Below are positions 6,996 to 14,617 of a DNA stretch of 22,260 nucleotides, one piece after another. This DNA comes from JBKHHU01 sp046539045 (GTDB lineage: Bacteria > Planctomycetota > Phycisphaerae > SM23-33), in assembly GCA_046539045.1 (NCBI GenBank), contig JBKHHU010000038.1:1-22260 (forward strand), written 5' to 3'. The notes below the pieces were generated by a model. It was not told the origin of the DNA. It did no database searches and saw only the letters and a list, made by a program, of their open reading frames with translations. The position numbers were made by a program, and so were the translations under genes. How positions within the stretch are numbered: the stretch's first letter is position 1; every line of letters starts with the position of its first letter.

Positions 6996-7784
6996 CTACA
7001 GCATCTGCTCGTCCGGCAGGTTGAAAAAGCGGCGGACGTTCTCGCTGGTGATCTCCGCAAGCCTGGCCGGTTTCATTCCGTACAGATCCGCAAGACAGGT
7101 GCAGACGTGTCGGACGTTGGACGGCTCGTTCGGCCTCATCTTCCGCACCGGCTCGGGGGACATGAACGGCGCGTCGGTCTCGATCAACAGCCGGTCGTTC
7201 GGCACGAGCTTGGCGGCCAGGCGCAGCGGGTCGGCGTTCTTGAATGTCACCGCCCCGGAAAAGCTGATGCTCATCCCCATGTCCAGCGCCTCCCGCACGT
7301 TCTCCGCCGGTTCGGTGCAGCAGTGCAGCAGCAGATTGTCTCCGGGGATGTTCGCTTCCCGCAGGATGCGGGCGGTGTCTTCCCACGCCTCTCGCGAGTG
7401 AATGGCCACGGGTTTTCCGAGTTTCGCGGCCAGCGCGAGCTGCTCGGCGAAGACCGTTTGCTGCACGTCTCGCGGCGAGAAGTCGTAATGGTAGTCCAGC
7501 CCGATCTCGCCGATGGCGATATGCTTCGGATTCGCAGCCAGTTCCCGCAGTTGCTGCAGGTGGTCGGCGGCCACATCTTTGGCGTCATGCGGGTGCGTGC
7601 CGGACATGAAGGTCAGTCCGTCGGTGGTCTGCGCCAGTTCGCACGCGGCCGCCGACTCCGGCAGATTGCCCGCAGCGCAGACGATGTGGATCAGGCCGGC
7701 CTGCCGGGCGCGCTGCAGCACAGCGTCGAGGTCCTTGCGGATACGCTTGTGGGTCAGATGGCAGTGGGAGTCGATCAACTTCAT
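6996..7784 (-). CDS. TatD-family metal-dependent hydrolase
   Basis: 262 residues forming a TIM-barrel amidohydrolase. Metal ligands are all present: DSHCHL (His7, His9), IGEIGLDYHY (Glu93), VAIHSRE (His129), LLLHCC (His154) and LIETDAPFM (Asp204). TatD proteins are 3'-5' exonucleases or DNases; related members act in nucleic-acid turnover and repair. The name is historical and does not imply a role in Tat export here. ATG 7784 is preferred over an in-frame TTG at 7793 because it gives the family's standard MKLIDSHCHL beginning; neither start has a clear Shine-Dalgarno site. It starts 21 bases after the stop of the MazG-like gene on the same strand, so the two are probably translated from one mRNA. 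Confidence 0.9.
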   Translation of the reverse strand: MKLIDSHCHLTHKRIRKDLDAVLQRARQAGLIHIVCAAGNLPESAAACELAQTTDGLTFMSGTHPHDAKDVAADHLQQLRELAANPKHIAIGEIGLDYHYDFSPRDVQQTVFAEQLALAAKLGKPVAIHSREAWEDTARILREANIPGDNLLLHCCTEPAENVREALDMGMSISFSGAVTFKNADPLRLAAKLVPNDRLLIETDAPFMSPEPVRKMRPNEPSNVRHVCTCLADLYGMKPARLAEITSENVRRFFNLPDEQML

Positions 7785-7805
7785 GGTGTGCAAAGAGTGT
7801 GCGGG

Positions 7806-8177
7806 TTATTCCGGTGGGTCCTGTCTGGGTGGGGCGTACCGGCCTCGCACGAGGTCCTTCGGGTACTTTCTGCGGGTCTTGGCCAGTTTGGTCTCAAATG
7901 CCTCGGACAGGTCCAGCCCCGTCGCGTTGGCCATGCTCAGCAGGTAGCAGAGGATGTCGGCCACCTCGTCGGAGACCTCCTGACGTAGTGCGGGATCTTC
8001 CAGGAGCTCATCGGCCTGCTCATGGGTGACCCACTGAAAGTGTTCCATCAACTCGGCCGCCTCGATGGCGATGCTCATCGCCAGATTCTTCGGCCGGTGA
8101 AACTGCTCCCAGTCCCGCTCCCGCACGAACTCGGCCATGCGGTCACGCAACTGCTGTACTGTTGTGGCATCATCCAT
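7806..8177 (-). CDS. MazG-like nucleotide pyrophosphohydrolase
   Basis: 123 residues. All-alpha NTP pyrophosphatase of the MazG/RS21-C6 (dCTPase-like) type. The metal-binding ExxE of EAAELMEHFQW (Glu39, Glu42) and the ExxD of DEVADILCYLL (Glu71, Asp74) are both intact, and FHRPKNLAMS precedes them as in this subgroup. Members hydrolyse non-canonical or excess (d)NTPs to monophosphate and pyrophosphate, cleaning the nucleotide pool in the cytoplasm. The frame is open far upstream, antisense to nothing but within the UbiB-like gene in another frame, so the ATG at 8177 is chosen by homology. No Shine-Dalgarno site precedes it. It lies 50 bases after the UbiB-like gene and 21 before TatD. Confidence 0.88.
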   Translation of the reverse strand: MDDATTVQQLRDRMAEFVRERDWEQFHRPKNLAMSIAIEAAELMEHFQWVTHEQADELLEDPALRQEVSDEVADILCYLLSMANATGLDLSEAFETKLAKTRRKYPKDLVRGRYAPPRQDPPE

Positions 8178-8227
8178 GGACGGAGGATAGCAGAGCGGCG
8201 CTCCGGAAGAAAGAGAACGGTCGGCAG

Positions 8228-9898
8228 TCAGTGCATTCGCCGGCTGCGGATGATGGAAACCAGCGTCCAAAAGCCTAGAATCGCAGCCACGCAATAGCCG
8301 ATCACGCCCAGCGTTTGGAAGTCGATCAGACCGAAAACGGTGCCGGTTTCCGAGACGAGCATGCTGGAGGCGATCAGCAATCCGGTGGTGATCATCGCGA
8401 AGCTCAGGCGGTTGGAGCTTTTGTCCAGCGTGCTGATCAGCGTTTCGAGGTGTTGATGCTGGACGTGCACCTGGAAATCGCCGCGGCGGATCTTGCTCAG
8501 CACACCGCTCACGTCGGCGGGCAGGCGCTGCAGCAGTCCTCCCACATCCTTGACGGTGGTTCTCGCCTTGCGGATCAGTTCTCGCGGGTCCAGTTGCTTG
8601 AGGCTGATGCGTCTGGCAAACGGGCGCAGCTCCTCGATCAGCTGGAAGTCGGGGTTCAGTCCCTTGGCCAGGGACTCGATGGTGATCAGGCACTTGAGCA
8701 TCAGCGTGAACGCCTCGGGCGGGCGGACGTGATGCTGGCGGATCAGCGTGAAGGTCTGCTGCATCATCCTGCCGAACGGGATGTCCTTCAGCGGCATGTT
8801 GTGGTAGACGTCCAGCAGCTCTTCCATGTCCCACGCCAACTCGGAGCGGTTGGTCTTGTCGGTGAGCATCTCTTCCTGCTCGAAGGCGTGGATCAGTGTT
8901 TCGGCATCCTGATGGACAATCGCCAGCACCAGCTCGGCCAGGAGGTCCTGGTTTCGGGAGCCCAGACGGGCGACCTGCCCGAGGTCCAGAATCGCCACAA
9001 CGTTGTCCGGGAGAATCATGATGTTTCCCGGGTGTGGATCGGTGTGGAACAGGCCCTGGTCGAAGATCTGCCGCAGCATGAACCGGGCGTAGCGACGGGC
9101 GATTTTCTCCGGCTGATAGCCCTGAGCGACCAGTTTCTCGCGGTTGGAGGGTTTGATCCCGTCGATGAACTCCATCGTCACCATGCCCTCGGCGCTCAGT
9201 TCCGGATACGCCTTGGGCACGTGCACGGTAGGGTCGTCCTTGAAGCTCCGCCTGAACCGCACGAGGTTTCGAAGCTCATTGCTCATGTCCGCTTCTTTGC
9301 GGATGGTGCTGGTTACTTCGTTGACCAGCCGCTTCGGATCCATCGTTTCTTCGATGGCGAAGGTGGATTTGAGCAGGTCGCCCAGGTCCTCCAGGATCTC
9401 CGTCTCGTCGCGGATTGCCTCCACCACGCCGGGCCGGCGAACTTTCACCGCTACAGGCTCGCCCTTCAGCGTTTCGGCCCGGTGGACCTGGGCGATGCTG
9501 GCTGCTGCCAGCGGTTCCTTCTCAAACGTGCGATAGTGATCGCTGAGTGTTCCGCCCAGCTGGGTCTCGATCGCCTTGCGGATTCTGGCGAACGGAACCG
9601 GTCGGACCGCGTCCTGCAGCTTCCGCAGTTCGTGGAGATACTCCGGACTCAGCAGGTCGGCGCGCGTACTGAGCAACTGGCCGAACTTGACGAAGGTCGG
9701 CCCGAGTTCCTCCAGGGCCATTCGTGCCCGTTCCGGACGGGAGTGGCCCTTAAAGTGCCCGCGTGCCTGCGTGCTGGAGGGCTTCGTGCCGCGCCGGATG
9801 GAATCCACCACCTCTTCGAACCCGTACTTGGTCAGCACGGTGAAGATGTGACGGTACCGCGGCAGGTGCCGGATTGTCCGGTTCCATCGAGCAGCCAT
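8228..9898 (-). CDS. UbiB/AarF (ABC1) atypical kinase-like protein
   Basis: 556 residues, usual for the bacterial long form. Hallmarks in order: the KxGQ motif KFGQ (71-74), the Ala-rich nucleotide loop AAASIAQVHRA (131-141) that replaces the glycine loop, VAVKVRRPG (Lys152), TIRKEAD (199-204), HTDPHPGN (285-292) and the metal-binding LDLGQ (Asp305). Two membrane helices end the protein (roughly 495-545: MITTGLLIASSML, then YCVAAILGFWTLVS), followed by RSRRMH. The family has ATPase activity and supports ubiquinone and other quinone or isoprenoid-lipid metabolism at the inner membrane; which lipid is involved here is unknown. The ATG lies five bases after the stop of the phasin-like gene, with GAG overlapping that stop, so the two are translationally coupled. 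Confidence 0.93.
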   Translation of the reverse strand: MAARWNRTIRHLPRYRHIFTVLTKYGFEEVVDSIRRGTKPSSTQARGHFKGHSRPERARMALEELGPTFVKFGQLLSTRADLLSPEYLHELRKLQDAVRPVPFARIRKAIETQLGGTLSDHYRTFEKEPLAAASIAQVHRAETLKGEPVAVKVRRPGVVEAIRDETEILEDLGDLLKSTFAIEETMDPKRLVNEVTSTIRKEADMSNELRNLVRFRRSFKDDPTVHVPKAYPELSAEGMVTMEFIDGIKPSNREKLVAQGYQPEKIARRYARFMLRQIFDQGLFHTDPHPGNIMILPDNVVAILDLGQVARLGSRNQDLLAELVLAIVHQDAETLIHAFEQEEMLTDKTNRSELAWDMEELLDVYHNMPLKDIPFGRMMQQTFTLIRQHHVRPPEAFTLMLKCLITIESLAKGLNPDFQLIEELRPFARRISLKQLDPRELIRKARTTVKDVGGLLQRLPADVSGVLSKIRRGDFQVHVQHQHLETLISTLDKSSNRLSFAMITTGLLIASSMLVSETGTVFGLIDFQTLGVIGYCVAAILGFWTLVSIIRSRRMH

Positions 9899-9903
9899 GC
9901 AGA

Positions 9904-10206
9904 TTACTCAGCCGACTGACATTGGGCGAGGATCTGGTCCAGCTTGCTCTCGATACGCTGAACATCTTCCTTTGTGGCCAGATCCAACTGGTCGATCGCC
10001 TTTTTCGTCTGCTCGTTGACGATCTTCTCGAGTTCCTTGCGCGACTTTTCCGTCGCGTCGACCAGTTCCTTCACGAAGCCGGAGCGGCTTTCCTTCTCCA
10101 CCTTGCCACGCTGAACGTATTCATCGAAAATCTTCTCGGCGCGCTCACGGGTCATCGAAAGCCCACCAAGACCGGCCAGCATCAGTCTGTCGAGTGTCTC
10201 AAACAT
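9904..10206 (-). CDS. Small phasin-like coiled-coil protein
   Basis: 100 residues. A short hydrophobic start (MFETLDRLMLAGLGGLSMT) leads into a charged amphipathic helix that ends ATKEDVQRIESKLDQILAQ. This layout is typical of the COG3937-type 'phasin / polyhydroxyalkanoate granule-associated' proteins, including the TKEDV..IE.KLD ending. Phasins coat storage granules; many COG3937 members sit in genomes or operons with no granule link, so a scaffold or regulator for the UbiB-like neighbour is equally possible. An AAGGAG site lies about six bases before the ATG. It heads the probable minus-strand operon (this gene, UbiB-like, MazG-like, TatD). Confidence 0.75.
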   Translation of the reverse strand: MFETLDRLMLAGLGGLSMTRERAEKIFDEYVQRGKVEKESRSGFVKELVDATEKSRKELEKIVNEQTKKAIDQLDLATKEDVQRIESKLDQILAQCQSAE

Positions 10207-10250
10207 GCAAAACTCCTTTTTGGCTGAGGATGTCTCTTGCTACTCAACTA

Positions 10251-10256
10251 ATTATA
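10251..10256 (-). promoter_or_regulatory. Candidate -10 element for the phasin/UbiB operon
   Basis: On the minus strand the sequence reads TATATAATTAG, containing a perfect TATAAT (10251-10256) in the most A/T-rich spot of the window. No good -35 hexamer stands 16-18 bases upstream, so an activator or an alternative sigma factor may be involved. The predicted leader is about 40 bases. Confidence 0.42.
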
Positions 10257-10304
10257 TACGTGTACTTTGCGGGGCGGTTCGACTCAAGAAGAATGTAACG
10301 TTGA

Positions 10305-10358
10305 CCTCTGTCCCTGCCGAACAACCGCCCGCCCATGGAACAAACGGCCGGACAGAGG
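10305..10358. repeat. 9-bp inverted repeat in the 386-base divergent gap
   Basis: CCTCTGTCC (10305-10313) is a perfect inverted repeat of GGACAGAGG (10350-10358) across 36 bases. It lies between the divergent phasin/UbiB and transglutaminase genes (10207-10592) and belongs to neither core promoter. It could be an operator or a structured RNA. I see no gene or further clear signal in this gap apart from the two promoter candidates. Confidence 0.33.
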
Positions 10359-10491
10359 CGTTTGCACAGTAGGGTACGTGCCTTAGTTGGCAATAGCCGG
10401 ACTCTTTGTGCGTAATTCTTTCAAAACGGATCCCCTTGCCCGGCCGGCACTGGTGTTTTATGCAGCAGTCGCCGGCAATACGTCGATATTC

Positions 10492-10520
10492 TTGTAGCCG
10501 GTCGGTCGGTACGGTACACT
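10492..10520 (+). promoter_or_regulatory. Promoter of the transglutaminase gene
   Basis: TTGTAG (10492-10497), a 17-base spacer and TACACT (10515-10520), with an expected leader of about 65 bases. The -10 and spacing are identical to those in front of the LeuB-like gene. An AAGGAG site (10581-10586) lies six bases before the ATG. Confidence 0.55.
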
Positions 10521-10592
10521 GCTGCTGAAGACGGGGGCCCTTGCAGTAAACGTGCCTCGTCGGCTCGGAATATACCCTCCAAGGAGCAACCG

Positions 10593-13500
10593 ATGAAGAA
10601 GGTTCTCGTAGCGTTTGCCGTGACCGCCATATTCTTCTCCAGCCTCGGCTGGGCGGAAGACTTCGACTATCCCAAGCCCGATTACTCCGAAGGCATCATC
10701 GATCGGGATCAGGCGGTCAAACGGGCCGCTGACGTCACCGCCGAAAAATACCCCGATGCCGATCAGGTCGTTGTCGATCGCGCCTTTCATGTCAAGTACA
10801 AAGAAGACGGAACCCATGTCCAGTGGCACGACGAATACCGGAAAGTGCTCACCGAGAAAGGCCGCCGCGCCAACGGTACGCTCTCGACGTATTTTACCAT
10901 CCCGTATCAGCGCGGGCTGCAGGACTGCAATGTTCCGCTGCTGGAGATCATCCGGCCGGACGGTACCGTCGTCCCGATCGACGTCAAGGCCAACAGCAAG
11001 CTGATGATCAACCCGGGCTCGATGAGCGCGAACATCTACAACCCCAACAGCAAGGTCCTCCGCGTCAACGTGCCCGGGCTGAAAGTCGGCGACACGCTCC
11101 ATTACGTGATGTTCGACCGCATCGTCCAGCCGCGAATCCGCAATACCTTCTGCGACTGGTTGGGCTTCGAATCCACCGACCCGATCCTTCACGCCACCGC
11201 GGAGATCCGCGGGCCCAGGAACAAACCGCTCAAGAGCATAGCGATCAAGGACCGCATCAAGGGCACACTTAAGGCCGACAAGCCCAGGACCAAAGGCGGC
11301 GAGATCATCTACCGCTGGGAAGCCCAAGACATTCCGCAGATCTTCCCCGAGCCGGACATGCCCGCCACCCACATGGTCGCCCAGCGATTGCTGGTCAGCA
11401 CCGCTCCGGACTGGGAATCCATCTCCCGTTGGTACTGGAAGATATCCGAGCCGCACTACGAGCCGAGCGCCGAACTCAAAGCCAAGGTCGCCGAACTGAC
11501 CGAGGGCATCGATAACCCGCAGGTCAAGATCAATACGCTCTTCCGCTGGGTTTCCCAGGAAATCCGCTACATGGGCATCACCGCCGAGGCAGAGGCGCCC
11601 GGCTACGAGCCCCACGACGTAAAGGACACCTTCGCTCAGAAGCACGGTGTCTGTCGCGACAAGGCTGCGCTGCTGGTGGTCATGCTCCGCCAGGCGGGTC
11701 TGGAAGGCTATCCGGTCCTGATCCACAATGGAGACAAGAAGGACCCGGAAGTGCCCATGCCGTATTTCAACCACGCCATCGTCGGCGTTCGCATGGGCGA
11801 CGGTGAGTTCCAGTTGATGGACCCCACCGACGAAAGCACACGCAAGCTCCTGCCGTCGTACCTTAACAACAAGAGCTTCCTGGTGGCCACACCGCAGGGC
11901 GAGCCGCTGAGGACCTCCCGCATCGTCCCTGCCGAAAAGAACATGATGAAAATCCGCGTAAGCGGACAGGTGGACGAAAAAGGCCACCTCCGGGCCGAGG
12001 CGATGCTGACGTTCGACGGGATCAACGACAACATCTACCGCGGGTACTTCTCCCGCCTTAAGCCGGAACAGCGACGACGCTACTTCGAGGGTGCCGTCAA
12101 GGCCGCTGCCCCGGGCGCGAAACTGACCGGCCTCAACATCATCCCCGAGAACATGCTCGATACCAGCAAACGCTTGAGCGTGCTCATCCGCTTCGAAGCC
12201 GAAGATGTTCTCATCCGCGGGAGCGACAAGATCATGCTCCCGCTGCCTTCACTGGGCCACCGTGTGGGCATGGTCAACTTCATCCTCGGCAAGACCGGGC
12301 TGGAGAAGCGTCAGTACCCGCTGAAAACCGGGATCGCCTGCGGTGTGCAGGAATCGATCAGTATCCAGGTGGACCCGTCGCTGGGCAAGGTCATAGCCAT
12401 CCCCGCCGGCAGCCCGGTGGACAATGATTACCTCTCCTGGAACATGAACGTCACCCACATCGGCGGGGCGTTGCGGGGCGAAGGCGACTTCCGCCTGAAG
12501 GCCGTGGAGTTCAGCCCCGAGCAGTACCTTGTGCTCAAGGGCACCCTGAAGAAGATCGAAGTCGACCGCCGGAAGATGCCGATTTTCTCCACCGCGACCG
12601 ACACAGAAAACGAAGTGGTCTCTGCACCGAAGGCGTCGGCGGACGTCATGGTTCTCAACTCCGACGTGCTGTATGACGTGTCAGGCGATGCGGGCACCTG
12701 GTCCGAGACGCGGACGGTCCGCATGCGGGTGCTGACCTACGGGGGCAAAAAGCAGTTCAGCGAGATCAAGATCGACTACAATCCGGAATCGGAGAAAGTT
12801 GAGTTGGTCAAGGCGGTCGTGTATGACGCCGACGGCAAGGCCCGCCAGATCAGCGACAAAGAGATCAACGTCATGGACGCCCCCTCGGCTCGCACCGCGC
12901 CGCGGTACCCGACCCCGAAGGTGTTCGTCGCCTCTCTGCCCGGAGTCGAGATCGGCAGCACCATCGAATACCAATACAGGATCACCCGCCAGGACCAGCC
13001 GTTCTTCCACTTCCGCGAGCCGCTGCAGTCATTCGATCCGATTGTTCGGAAAACAGTGCGTCTGAAAGGCGACGCGGATCGCTTCATCCGGCAGGTTCTC
13101 AACACTGCCGCAGCGGTCAAGAAGCTGGAAGACGACAACGCAACGCTCGGGTGGAAGATCGACAAAAGCCGGGCTCTGCAGCGGGAGGACATGCTCCCGC
13201 CGCGATGGACGTTTGTTCCCACCGTCGCCGCAGCGGCCAAGGACTGGAAGACATACTTTACGCAGGACGTCTACCGGGCTTTGTCCAAAGCGGCTGAGAA
13301 CCAGACCAAAGCTGCCGCCAAGGCCAGGGAACTGACCGAAGGCCGCCAGACACCGGACAAGGTCCGGCTGATCCGGGATTTCGTGGCCACCGACATCCGC
13401 GCCGCCGGCCCGGACCTGACCGAGATGTCACTGAAGAACATCACCCCGGCCGATAAGGTTCTCGCCGACGGGTACGGCAACACCTCCGACCGGGCCGTGC

Positions 13501-14462
13501 TGCTGCATGCGATGCTCAAAGCAATCGGGCTGGAGCCCAGGTACGTGCTGACCGGCGGAGCCTCCCGCGTCGATTCCATCCAGAAGACGCTGCTGTCGGT
13601 GCCCGATCCGGACATGTTCTCCAAGGTGCTTGTGCAGGTGAACGTGGACGATCAACCCGTGTTGCTGAACGATACCTCCCAATACGCGGTCCTCGGTTCG
13701 GTCAAACACGCCGACCGCCTCGGCTGGGCCCTTCCCGACGGCAAGCCCGCTCCGATACGTCCTGCCGACGGAAAACAGACGCTGGAGGATATCAGCTACA
13801 GCGTGGAAGTTCTGGAAGACGGCTCTGCCGAGATTACCCGCAGACGCCGCCTGTACGGCTCGCTCTATGAATCCATGAAGCGGACCTTCCGCGAAATGAC
13901 GCCCGAACTGCGACGCCGTCACCACCAGGAACTGGTAGCCGAGGTGTCACAGTCCGCCACGCCCAAGGGACAACTGGAGACGAACTTCAGCGGGTACCCG
14001 GCGCTGGAGGAATTCACCGTCACCGTCGACCGATTCGCCATTCGCGACGGAAAGTACCTCTACTTCCAACTGCCTGAGTCGCTGGAGAATCTGTTCTGGC
14101 TGCGAAGTGCCGAGCGGGACAGCCCACTGTATCTGTCGAGCCCGGAGCGGATTAACCTTGCCGTGGAAGTGAAGTATCCCGAAGGCTACAGCCCGGTGGT
14201 CACGCCCGCTGCGGTGAGCTGGGAAGACCTGGGCGGACGGGTCCACCTGGACACAACCCGGATGGACAAGAACGGGAAGCTGACGGTATTGGCCAGCGTC
14301 CGGCTGGACGCGGCGAAGGTGACGCCGGGACAGTACAAGGACCTGTTCGAACTGGACCGAAAGCTCTCGCACGGAAGTACCCGCACGATCCTGCTGGAGA
14401 AGACGGCTCCGGCTGCCGAAAGCGGCTCCGGCGATACCGCCAAGGCCAACCAGGCAGACTGA
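10593..14462 (+). CDS. Giant exported tandem DUF3857-transglutaminase protein
   Basis: 1289 residues. A signal peptide (1-21, ending SLGWA) precedes two repeats of the same architecture. Unit 1: DUF3857 (about 55-265, including VNVPGLKVGDTLHYVM), transglutaminase-like core (about 305-412) with Cys354 in HGVCRDKAALL, His394 in FNHAIVGV and Asp410 in LMDPTDE, then a beta-rich DUF3858-like part to about 660. Unit 2: DUF3857 (about 680-880, SLPGVEIGSTIEYQYRI), core-like region (about 890-1030), and a beta-rich end to about 1265. In unit 2 the matching positions are Thr964 (GNTSDR), Lys1011 (FSKVLV) and Asn1026, so it cannot act by the same chemistry. Such proteins are usually periplasmic and poorly characterised; cleavage or crosslinking of peptides by unit 1 is inferred from the triad. 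The gene has its own promoter, and the next gene also has one. Confidence 0.9.
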   Translation: MKKVLVAFAVTAIFFSSLGWAEDFDYPKPDYSEGIIDRDQAVKRAADVTAEKYPDADQVVVDRAFHVKYKEDGTHVQWHDEYRKVLTEKGRRANGTLSTYFTIPYQRGLQDCNVPLLEIIRPDGTVVPIDVKANSKLMINPGSMSANIYNPNSKVLRVNVPGLKVGDTLHYVMFDRIVQPRIRNTFCDWLGFESTDPILHATAEIRGPRNKPLKSIAIKDRIKGTLKADKPRTKGGEIIYRWEAQDIPQIFPEPDMPATHMVAQRLLVSTAPDWESISRWYWKISEPHYEPSAELKAKVAELTEGIDNPQVKINTLFRWVSQEIRYMGITAEAEAPGYEPHDVKDTFAQKHGVCRDKAALLVVMLRQAGLEGYPVLIHNGDKKDPEVPMPYFNHAIVGVRMGDGEFQLMDPTDESTRKLLPSYLNNKSFLVATPQGEPLRTSRIVPAEKNMMKIRVSGQVDEKGHLRAEAMLTFDGINDNIYRGYFSRLKPEQRRRYFEGAVKAAAPGAKLTGLNIIPENMLDTSKRLSVLIRFEAEDVLIRGSDKIMLPLPSLGHRVGMVNFILGKTGLEKRQYPLKTGIACGVQESISIQVDPSLGKVIAIPAGSPVDNDYLSWNMNVTHIGGALRGEGDFRLKAVEFSPEQYLVLKGTLKKIEVDRRKMPIFSTATDTENEVVSAPKASADVMVLNSDVLYDVSGDAGTWSETRTVRMRVLTYGGKKQFSEIKIDYNPESEKVELVKAVVYDADGKARQISDKEINVMDAPSARTAPRYPTPKVFVASLPGVEIGSTIEYQYRITRQDQPFFHFREPLQSFDPIVRKTVRLKGDADRFIRQVLNTAAAVKKLEDDNATLGWKIDKSRALQREDMLPPRWTFVPTVAAAAKDWKTYFTQDVYRALSKAAENQTKAAAKARELTEGRQTPDKVRLIRDFVATDIRAAGPDLTEMSLKNITPADKVLADGYGNTSDRAVLLHAMLKAIGLEPRYVLTGGASRVDSIQKTLLSVPDPDMFSKVLVQVNVDDQPVLLNDTSQYAVLGSVKHADRLGWALPDGKPAPIRPADGKQTLEDISYSVEVLEDGSAEITRRRRLYGSLYESMKRTFREMTPELRRRHHQELVAEVSQSATPKGQLETNFSGYPALEEFTVTVDRFAIRDGKYLYFQLPESLENLFWLRSAERDSPLYLSSPERINLAVEVKYPEGYSPVVTPAAVSWEDLGGRVHLDTTRMDKNGKLTVLASVRLDAAKVTPGQYKDLFELDRKLSHGSTRTILLEKTAPAAESGSGDTAKANQAD

Positions 14463-14549
14463 TCGTTCATGGTGACAACAGCGGGCCTCCCGGGCCGGCG
14501 TGCCGAGCGCATGTCGGCCCGGTCTCTGTTCCGGCCGGCAGCGGAGGGT

Positions 14550-14577
14550 TTGCACCCAGCCGGGCGGACGTTACAAT
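14550..14577 (+). promoter_or_regulatory. Promoter of the PqqD-like gene pair
   Basis: TTGCAC (14550-14555) and TACAAT (14572-14577) with a 16-base spacer, both 4-5 of 6 to consensus. Transcription would begin near 14584. That excludes the in-frame ATG at 14576, which lies inside the -10, and supports the downstream TTG start. Confidence 0.55.
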
Positions 14578-14617
14578 GCCTGCTCGCATTGTTCGCCCCG
14601 AAGGAAAGGCACGCGCA

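Noticed and set aside
8178..8834. Upstream extension of the MazG-like frame
   Set aside because: It lies in another frame of the UbiB-like gene; the MazG domain is complete from 8177.
8315..9919. Long plus-strand open frame opposite the UbiB-like gene
   Set aside because: Antisense shadow; the minus-strand reading carries all UbiB motifs. The same applies to 6924-7988 (opposite TatD), 10458-11987 (opposite the transglutaminase) and 20432-22243 (opposite the kinase).
14463..14549. Possible terminator after the transglutaminase gene (CGGGCCG ... CGGCCCG)
   Set aside because: The stem is only 7 bp with a long loop and no T tract follows.
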